From positions 40,659 to 104,658 of the forward strand of contig JAIXOI010000039.1 of NCBI GenBank assembly GCA_027486795.1: DNA of 64,000 bases. The letters are read 5' to 3'. A model generated the notes under the pieces. It did not search any database and was not told the DNA's origin. It was given only the letters and a program-made list of their open reading frames with translations. The first letter of the stretch is position 1, and each line of letters starts with the position of its first letter. Source of the stretch: Sphingobacteriales bacterium (lineage in GTDB: Bacteria; Bacteroidota; Bacteroidia; Chitinophagales; CAIOSU01). Made by a program: the position numbers and the translations under genes. Below, piece by piece: positions 58,613 through 64,000 of this stretch.

Positions 58613-59649
58613 TGAGCCCTAAGATTGTAAGTATATATTCAGGTGCAGGTGGCATTGATTTAGGATTTCATAAAGCCGGATTTGAAGTAGTTTTTTCTTC
58701 AGACATATGGAATATTGCGTGTTCCACTTTGAAACATAACTTCCCAAATACAGATGTAGTTTGTACATCAATCGTTAATATTGACTTTAAGACCGTAAAA
58801 AATAGTCACACACATATTGATGGTCTTGTAGGGGGCCCGCCTTGCCCACCCTTCTCTAAATCGCGATTTTATCGGACAGAAAAGGATAGAGGCATGGAAG
58901 ACCAAGATGGATTTATTACAATCTCGAATTATTTCCGAGCAGTAGAAGAACTTCAGCCTACATTTTTCTTATTCGAAAATGTACATGGTTTTGTTTACAA
59001 GCCTCATAGTTCTGCTTTAGAATTTTTAGAATCTGAAGCGAAAAGGTTGAATTATAGCGTAACCTTTAAGGTAATAAACACAGCAAATTTTGGGATTCCT
59101 CAAACAAGAGAGCGCTTTATTTGCATAGGAATTAAACATGGATTAAAACCGTTTGAGTTTCCGAAAGAAACGCATGGTTCATCAATAAAACCCACAAATG
59201 ATTTGAAACCTTGGGTAACTGCTGGAGATGTACTTTCGGATATAGATATTGTTATGCCCGAAGACAAAAAAATGGAAGCTGGTAGTAAACATAAAGACCT
59301 ATTGAAATTAGTTCCTCCAGGTGACAACTATTTGTTTTTTACTGAGGAAAGGGGGTATGAAAAACCCATTTTCAAATGGCGCTCAAGATATTGGAGCTTT
59401 CTTCTGAAACTATCTCCAGAAAGGCCTTCTTGGACTATTCAAGCGAGCCATTCAAATAATATGGGGCCGTTTCACTGGAAGAATAGATTTTTGAGAATCA
59501 GTGAGATAAAAAGGTTACAGACATTTGATGATAATTACTTTTTGGAAGGGTCGTTTAAAGAACAATGGAGACAAGTGGGCAATGCAGTACCGCCACTGAT
59601 GGTTGAAATTTTAGCAAATAAAATTTATAATGATTACTTTGCGTTATGA
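58612..59649 (+). CDS. DNA (cytosine-5)-methyltransferase, second of the pair
   Basis: 345 residues. Motif I 'IVSIYSGAGGIDLGFHKAGF', IV 'GGPPCPPFSKSRFYR' (catalytic Cys at about 78; the usual PCQ reads PCP), VI 'FLFENVHGFV', VIII 'PQTRERFICIGI', X 'WRQVGNAVPPLMVEIL'. The PCP variant is found in some pairs of cytosine methyltransferases. Together with the first enzyme it probably covers the two strands of an asymmetric site. The ORF track start at 58609 is a TTG; ATG at 58612 overlaps the preceding stop. It overlaps the HNH gene by 4 nt (ATGA). Confidence 0.92.
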   Translation: MSPKIVSIYSGAGGIDLGFHKAGFEVVFSSDIWNIACSTLKHNFPNTDVVCTSIVNIDFKTVKNSHTHIDGLVGGPPCPPFSKSRFYRTEKDRGMEDQDGFITISNYFRAVEELQPTFFLFENVHGFVYKPHSSALEFLESEAKRLNYSVTFKVINTANFGIPQTRERFICIGIKHGLKPFEFPKETHGSSIKPTNDLKPWVTAGDVLSDIDIVMPEDKKMEAGSKHKDLLKLVPPGDNYLFFTEERGYEKPIFKWRSRYWSFLLKLSPERPSWTIQASHSNNMGPFHWKNRFLRISEIKRLQTFDDNYFLEGSFKEQWRQVGNAVPPLMVEILANKIYNDYFAL

Positions 59650-60641
59650 GCGTTAGAGATACTAATATTTTAGAACCTTCAGATCTTAAGTACTTACTGA
59701 TCGATAGTCTTAGACTCTATTCTGACAATGTGGTTTTCATTGATGGAAATAATCCCTATCGGTTCTCGATAAACAAAAAAACATTTTATGTTTTAATAAA
59801 AAACGTACATGAATCGGGAAAAGGGCGAAGTAATCCAGATGAATGTAGAATCCAAATTAGCAAGACACCAAACTTTAATCAAGCATTAAATTCACACCAA
59901 GATGTTATTGTGCTAGGTTACTTTGCAGATGAAAACGTATTTACAGCATGGAACCCCTATCTGCTGCGAGATAGATTCAATTTACGACAAACAGTTTCGG
60001 TTTATTCAAGATTTTCAATCCAGCAAGAAGCTAGTATATATAAAATAGCTTCTTATAGGGACAATAATGGGCAGTCTATTATTAGTTTTAAACCTGACTA
60101 TCTTGGTCTATATCTGGAGAATCTCTCTCACATACATCTTCTTTCAGACCAGGAATTAAAAAAACTGGTTGAGATATCAGACAACTTGAATGTGGAAAAT
60201 GTTCAAGGCCAAGTTATGGTTGATGAACAAGAATTTACAATAACACATACTAGATATAAGAGAGACCCTCGCTTTAAAGATATAGTACACGAAGCTTACG
60301 GTCATCGTTGTGCAATGTGCGGAATACAATTGGAGTTAATCGAAGCAGCGCATATTGTTCCACATTCACATGAGTTAGGAACAGACGAAATAAGTAACGG
60401 TTTGACTTTATGCTCTTTACACCATAAAGCGTATGACCGTTCATTAATTTATTTTGACTCTACTTTTAAAATTTTTATTAACGAAAAGAAGATGGAATAT
60501 CTCCAAAAAGTAGGTAAAGATTCTGGTTTCAGAAAATTCCAGACTCTTGGATTTGAGAGTATTCAACTTCCAGATAACTATACCTTAAGGCCAAATCCTG
60601 CAAACATCAATTTAGCTAATAAAATTCGTGGAATAATATAA
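59646..60641 (+). CDS. HNH restriction endonuclease associated with the two methyltransferases
   Basis: 331 residues. The C-terminal third holds an HNH core 'YGHRCAMCGIQLELIEAAHIVPHSHELGTDEISNGLTLCSLHHKAYDRSLI' (CxxC, H-I-V-P, N-G-L-x-L-C-x-x-H-H-x-x-x-D) near 222-272. The N-terminal 200 residues are not recognised beyond resemblance to a methylase-associated domain ('RYSINKKTFYVLIKNVHESGKGRSNPDECRIQISK'-like). It overlaps the upstream methyltransferase gene by 4 nt, so the three genes form one operon. It probably cuts unmethylated foreign DNA. Recognition site unknown. AT-rich composition points to transfer. Confidence 0.85.
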   Translation: MSVRDTNILEPSDLKYLLIDSLRLYSDNVVFIDGNNPYRFSINKKTFYVLIKNVHESGKGRSNPDECRIQISKTPNFNQALNSHQDVIVLGYFADENVFTAWNPYLLRDRFNLRQTVSVYSRFSIQQEASIYKIASYRDNNGQSIISFKPDYLGLYLENLSHIHLLSDQELKKLVEISDNLNVENVQGQVMVDEQEFTITHTRYKRDPRFKDIVHEAYGHRCAMCGIQLELIEAAHIVPHSHELGTDEISNGLTLCSLHHKAYDRSLIYFDSTFKIFINEKKMEYLQKVGKDSGFRKFQTLGFESIQLPDNYTLRPNPANINLANKIRGII

Positions 60642-60650
60642 ATATGTTCA

Positions 60651-60896
60651 TCACATTCTAATTATCTCATCACCGTGATTGATTTGCCATATGTGGAACA
60701 GAATTTCTTCATAATCTTTATCGGTGCAATTGTCCTGCTCCAATCGCTCGGCAAGCGAATAAACATAATCGTATGAAACAAGCGATTTTTCACCTTCTTC
60801 ATCTACTTCATCATCAAATGTTTCAGCCCAAGAATAAAGTTCTTCAACAATCAAATCTCTATTTTTGAGTATTTTCGTAACTTCTGCTTTTTCCAT
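60651..60896 (-). CDS. Small acidic protein of unknown function
   Basis: 81 residues, strongly acidic ('ELYSWAETFDDEVDEEGEKSLVSYDYVYSLAERLEQDNCTDKDYEEILFHIW'). No signal peptide or membrane segment. It converges on the HNH gene with a 9-bp gap and could be part of the same acquired block, for example as a regulator or inhibitor, but no family is recognised. The ATG at 60896 is preferred over the ORF start at 60920. Three alternating GACAAT/ATTGTC half sites lie 65-95 bp upstream. Confidence 0.6.
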   Translation of the reverse strand: MEKAEVTKILKNRDLIVEELYSWAETFDDEVDEEGEKSLVSYDYVYSLAERLEQDNCTDKDYEEILFHIWQINHGDEIIRM

Positions 60897-60960
60897 ATGA
60901 ATTGATAAGATGGCAAACAAATATGTGAAATTTCACCTTGTTTTTCTGCAATAGACAAAA

Positions 60961-60992
60961 GACAATTAAAAAATTGTCAAAACTTTGACAAT
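60961..60992. promoter_or_regulatory. Three alternating inverted half sites
   Basis: GACAATT-AAAA-AATTGTC followed without a gap by ATTGTCAAA-AC-TTTGACAAT. It could be an operator for the small acidic gene or a structured RNA. It lies 65 bp upstream of its ATG. Confidence 0.4.
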
Positions 60993-61104
60993 AAAATTAT
61001 TGTGAACATTGATAATCAACAACTTACACAAGTACAAAGTGTAAATACTTCACAATCAACACCTTATAGCCAGTGCAAATAAATGCCTACAACCGCTGCA
61101 AAAT

Positions 61105-61275
61105 CTCACTTCCCAGACGACACAACCCCTTTAGATAGACACAAGATATCAGACACAAGACTTGCTTCAAACCATTCAACAGATTAACCAATCAATCCCC
61201 CAAACCCTCGTCTCGCCTGAGGCGAGACGAGACAAGCCCCACCAATCCTCACTTCGTGGACGACATAACCCCCTT
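61105..61275. repeat. Direct repeats bracketing a family E palindrome
   Basis: 'CTCACTTCCCAGACGACACA' at 61105 and 'CTCACTTCGTGGACGACATA' at 61248, both followed by 'ACCCC', enclose the perfect palindrome with arms CTCGTCTCGCC / GGCGAGACGAG (61207-61231). The layout is that of a small non-coding element. Confidence 0.5.
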
Positions 61276-61299
61276 GGTGCATGGTTGATGGTTCATAGG
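61273..61299. repeat. Dispersed repeat family A, third copy
   Basis: 'TTGGTGCATGGTTGATGGTT' followed by 'CATAGG' repeats the words found at 1675 and 13972. Confidence 0.45.
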
Positions 61300-61384
61300 C
61301 CTTAGCGTCAGGGATTTTCTTCCGTTACTATTTCCTTATCTCACTATAACCGTTTACATTAGCTATAATATAAACCGCCGCTAC

Positions 61385-63037
61385 ATGCATCTTAGTCCTG
61401 TCGACTACCTCATTATTGCTTTGTATTTCGTATTTGTACTGGGTATTGGATACCTGATAAAACGCCGAGTGCGCACCAGTACCGATTTTCTGATAAGCGA
61501 CCGCGCTGTGCCGCTCTGGATAACGAGCTTGGCCTTTATAGCGGCCAACTTGGGCGCGCAAGAAGTGATAGGCATGGCGGCCTCGGGCGCCAAGTACGGT
61601 ATTATGACCAGCCATTTCTATTGGATAGGCGCTATACCTGCCATGGTGTTTTTGGGGGTGTTTATGATGCCGTTTTACTACGGCAGCCGTGCCCGCTCTG
61701 TACCAGAGTACTTGGCCCTGCGCTTCGATGAAAAGACCCGCGGGTTCAACGCTGTTACGTTTGCGTTTATGACCATCTTCTCCTCAGGCATATCGCTGTA
61801 TGCGCTAGCCATGCTGCTGCAAGTGATATTGGGCTGGGATTTTAACCTCTCCATTCTGTTGGCGGCGGGCATTGTAATGGGCTATACCTTGCTGGGCGGC
61901 CTCACGAGTGCGGTGTATAACGAGGTGCTGCAGTTCTTTTTGATAGTATTGGGTATTGCGCCCGTGGTATTTATTGGCTTGCACGAAGTAGGCGGCTGGG
62001 AAGGCGTGGTAAAAAACGTGCCGCCCGTAATGACCCACTCTTGGCAGCACATGGATAATGCCGCCGACAACCCGATGGGCGTAAACATTTGGAGTATGGC
62101 CATGGGCTTGGGTTTTGTGCTCTCGTTCGGGTATTGGTGTACCGATTTTTTGGTGGTGCAGCGCGCCATGATAGCCCGCAGCATGAGCGCGGCACAGCGC
62201 ACGCCATTGATAGCGGCCTTCCCCAAAATGCTGATGCCTTTTGTTGTTATCCTGCCCGGTATCCTCATCATTGCCTTACAAAACATAGGCGCAGGCGTAG
62301 AGCTGCCCATAAAAGCCGACGGCACTACCGATTTCAACATGGCCTTGCCCACCCTTATTGGGCACTACTACCCTACCGGTTTGTTGGGCGTGGGCATTAC
62401 GGCCTTGTTGGCCTCGTTTATGTCGGGCATGGCGGGCAACGTTACGGCATTCAACACCGTGTTTACCTTTGATATATACCAAGCTTATTTCAATAAAAAG
62501 GGCAGCGACACGCACTACTTAACCGTGGGCAAGCTGGCCACGGTGTTCGGCATTGTGGCATCTATTGCTACTGCTTACTTGGCTTCCACTTTCAATAACA
62601 TTATGGACATGCTGCAACTGGTATTCGGCTTCGTGAATGCGCCGTTGTTCGCCACGTTCTTCCTAGGTATGTTTTGGAAACGCACCACCGGCCATGCCGC
62701 CTTCTGGGGCTTAGTAGCGGGTACCGTGGGCGCGGCCCTTTGCCATGGGCTTACCGGTGCCGAAGACAAGGGTGCTTGGATTGCCAATCTATATGAGTTT
62801 CAATCGACCATGGCGCAGAGTTTTATGATTGCCATTGTATCCTGGACGAGCTGTTTTGTTACCACTATAGTTATAAGCTTCTTTACCGCACCTAAGCCCG
62901 AAACCGAACTGCACGGCTTGGTATACAGTCTTACCCCGCGGCCAGTAGAAACCGAGAAGCACTGGTACAAACGCCCTATACCCCTGGCTATATTGATACT
63001 GGCACTGGTTATTTTACTCAACTTTATTTTCCGCTAA
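61385..63037 (+). CDS. Sodium/solute symporter (SSS family, sugar-type)
   Basis: 550 residues with about 14 membrane helices. It starts 'MHLSPVDYLIIALYFVFVLGIGYLIKRR', then 'STDFLISDRAVPLWITSLAFIAANLGAQEVIGMAASGAKYG' (the conserved substrate/sodium region), and later 'LGFVLSFGYWCTDFLVVQRAMIARSMSAAQRTPL' with the family's 'Y-W-C-T-D-x-x-V-V-Q' motif. It uses the sodium gradient to take up a sugar or similar solute; the substrate is not resolved. It is followed after 2 bp by a small two-helix protein, so they share an operon. Confidence 0.93.
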   Translation: MHLSPVDYLIIALYFVFVLGIGYLIKRRVRTSTDFLISDRAVPLWITSLAFIAANLGAQEVIGMAASGAKYGIMTSHFYWIGAIPAMVFLGVFMMPFYYGSRARSVPEYLALRFDEKTRGFNAVTFAFMTIFSSGISLYALAMLLQVILGWDFNLSILLAAGIVMGYTLLGGLTSAVYNEVLQFFLIVLGIAPVVFIGLHEVGGWEGVVKNVPPVMTHSWQHMDNAADNPMGVNIWSMAMGLGFVLSFGYWCTDFLVVQRAMIARSMSAAQRTPLIAAFPKMLMPFVVILPGILIIALQNIGAGVELPIKADGTTDFNMALPTLIGHYYPTGLLGVGITALLASFMSGMAGNVTAFNTVFTFDIYQAYFNKKGSDTHYLTVGKLATVFGIVASIATAYLASTFNNIMDMLQLVFGFVNAPLFATFFLGMFWKRTTGHAAFWGLVAGTVGAALCHGLTGAEDKGAWIANLYEFQSTMAQSFMIAIVSWTSCFVTTIVISFFTAPKPETELHGLVYSLTPRPVETEKHWYKRPIPLAILILALVILLNFIFR

Positions 63038-63039
63038 CT

Positions 63040-63225
63040 ATGGAACGCATCTCCGACCTTCGGTTTCTTATCGGCTCATTCTTCACCATCCTGGGCATCA
63101 TCCTTATAGTTGTAGCGTTTACGGTAGTTACCAGCACGGCATTCGGCAAAGAATTGAACCTATACTCCGGTGCGGCTATGCTGGCATTTGGATTATTGAT
63201 GCTGTTGCTGTCTACTAGGAAGTAG
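63040..63225 (+). CDS. Small two-helix membrane protein downstream of the symporter
   Basis: 61 residues: 'LIGSFFTILGIILIVVAFTVV' and 'LNLYSGAAMLAFGLLMLLLS' are hydrophobic. It starts 2 bp after the symporter stop, so it is probably cotranscribed and may be an accessory subunit. Function unknown. Confidence 0.78.
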   Translation: MERISDLRFLIGSFFTILGIILIVVAFTVVTSTAFGKELNLYSGAAMLAFGLLMLLLSTRK

Positions 63226-63245
63226 GCGGCTTTACCCCTTGCCCA

Positions 63246-63288
63246 TAAAAATCACTCCCTTAGCTGACCTTGGGCCAGAAGGAGTGAT
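63246..63288 (-). terminator. Candidate terminator between convergent units
   Basis: ATCACTCC / GGAGTGAT arms with a 22-nt loop and a T-rich stretch on the minus strand, after the ECF sigma gene. The A-run on the other side is modest. Confidence 0.6.
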
Positions 63289-63315
63289 ATACTTCATAAA
63301 TCTATAATCAAGAAC

Positions 63316-63852
63316 TCATTCTCCCTTAAGCACCGCTTCAATCTTTTTCACGGCATGGTGGTAGCTCGCTTTAAGGGCGCCTTCGCTGGTGCCGAGTAGC
63401 CGGCTCATTTCTTCGTAGGGCATTTCTTCGTAGTAGCGGAGGGTAAATACTTCGCGCTGCTTATCGGGTAAGGTATCTATTGCTGCCAATAGCTTTTGCT
63501 GTATTTCTTCGGCGGATGGGCCGCCAGTATCAGTATCAGGGGCATCGTAGTTTTCGGGGAGTTGGTGCAGTTGCTTGCGCTGTTGCTGCTTTGCAAAGGT
63601 ATGGCACTCATTAAATGCGATGCGGAACAGCCAAGTATACAGCGAGGCATCGCCCCTAAAGTTATCTAAATAGCGCCAAGCCTTAATCAAGACCAACTGC
63701 AATACATCGTTGGTATCCTCATGGTTGTTGGTGTAGCGGTATATTTGGCGGTAAAGGGGTTTGCTATACTCGTTTACAAGCATACCAAACGCAGCCTCAC
63801 GTTGGGTGGGGTCATTAAAAGCTTGAAGTATGGCTTTTTCGTTTTCGTGCAT
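63316..63852 (-). CDS. ECF-type RNA polymerase sigma factor
   Basis: 178 residues. Region 2 'FGMLVNEYSKPLYRQIYRYTNNHEDTNDVLQLVLIKAWRYLDNFRGDASLYTWLFRIAFNECHTFAKQQQ', region 4 'LPDKQREVFTLRYYEEMPYEEMSRLLGTSEGALKASYHHAVKKIEAVL'. No anti-sigma gene follows inside the window; a terminator lies just beyond its end. It is the third sigma factor of this type in the window. The promoter it reads is unknown. Confidence 0.92.
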   Translation of the reverse strand: MHENEKAILQAFNDPTQREAAFGMLVNEYSKPLYRQIYRYTNNHEDTNDVLQLVLIKAWRYLDNFRGDASLYTWLFRIAFNECHTFAKQQQRKQLHQLPENYDAPDTDTGGPSAEEIQQKLLAAIDTLPDKQREVFTLRYYEEMPYEEMSRLLGTSEGALKASYHHAVKKIEAVLKGE

Positions 63853-63923
63853 TAGCCTCAGCTATGGCATTAGCTTACCTTAAAACCATGCCAAAAATCG
63901 GTGCTAAGCAATATAAGGCAGTA

Positions 63924-64000
63924 CTATTTGCGGGCCAAAGCGCGTTTAGCGGCTGCATATACATCGGCAGTATCAATGCCATACTTGGTCATTAGTTGCT
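63924..64000 (-). CDS. C-terminal end of a protein cut by the window edge
   Basis: Reading leftward from the edge the minus strand encodes 'LMTKYGIDTADVYAAAKRAL' and then ARK and a TAG stop. The start lies outside the window. No family can be assigned from 25 residues. It would share direction with the sigma gene. Confidence 0.5.
   Translation of the reverse strand, partial: QLMTKYGIDTADVYAAAKRALARK

Larger units (their letters stand above)
60897..61384. other. 488-bp repeat-rich gap
   Basis: Contains the GACAAT/ATTGTC half sites (60961-60992), two direct repeats 'CTCACTTC..GACGACA' (61105 and 61248), the family E palindrome (61207-61231) and a family A repeat (61273-61299). No ORF is supported. 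Confidence 0.5.

Noticed and set aside
60897-61384. Possible replication origin in the repeat-rich gap
   Set aside because: AT-rich and repetitive, but no clear DnaA boxes (TTATCCACA) and no origin-linked genes nearby.

Overview
The window is chromosomal DNA from a member of the Bacteroidota, probably a gliding Chitinophagales- or Sphingobacteriales-like lineage. Evidence: T9SS sorting domains ('YPNPA' type and the gliding-associated 'PNVFSPDGNGINDRFE' type), a PorE-like TPR/PD40/OmpA protein, SprB repeats, an M43 metalloprotease, a hybrid histidine kinase fused to an AraC domain, several ECF sigma factors and -7 elements of the TAnnTTTG class. No tRNA, rRNA or CRISPR array was found by eye, and no search could be run.

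Layout. 0-16 kb: housekeeping and envelope genes (glycyl-tRNA synthetase, a toxin-antitoxin pair, fused 2-oxoacid dehydrogenase E1, ABC-F ATPase, DinB and amidohydrolase, OxyR). 16-19 kb: phosphotyrosine phosphatase and an ECF sigma/anti-sigma pair whose anti-sigma carries a TonB-like C-terminus. 19-27 kb: a giant T9SS-exported repeat protein and a cytoplasmic hybrid two-component protein. 28-30.5 kb: a LexA/S24-type repressor divergent from three small unrecognised genes. 30.5-35 kb: PorE-like protein and M43 protease. 35-39.5 kb: malate dehydrogenase, then a 'mobile mystery' A/B (HTH + Fic) cassette lying between two near-copies of the same terminator, an EamA transporter and a nitronate monooxygenase. 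39.7-45.6 kb: ECF sigma, PEP carboxykinase, ElaA acetyltransferase, ScpB and a long-tailed RsuA-family pseudouridine synthase.

45.6-60.6 kb is a defence-rich segment around mutL. On one side lie a DUF262-HNH protein and an EcoRII-like restriction enzyme with its cytosine methyltransferase. On the other side is an operon of two cytosine methyltransferases plus an HNH nuclease. A short diverged piece of the mutL 3' end sits next to the first system and a diverged copy of the mutL 5' end with its upstream region sits next to the second. Chromate transporter and secreted-protein genes fill the gap. The window closes with a sodium/solute symporter, a third ECF sigma factor and the C-terminus of a truncated gene.

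The intergenic spaces hold a vocabulary of short dispersed repeats (six families, A-F below), several of them against gene starts or ends. At least four genes have a TAnnTTTG element only 5-9 nt before the ATG, which implies leaderless or nearly leaderless mRNAs.

The strongest candidates for something new are the mutL-framed double R-M locus, the terminator-flanked mystery A/B cassette with its paired palindromic operators, and the S24 repressor with its divergent three-gene cluster.
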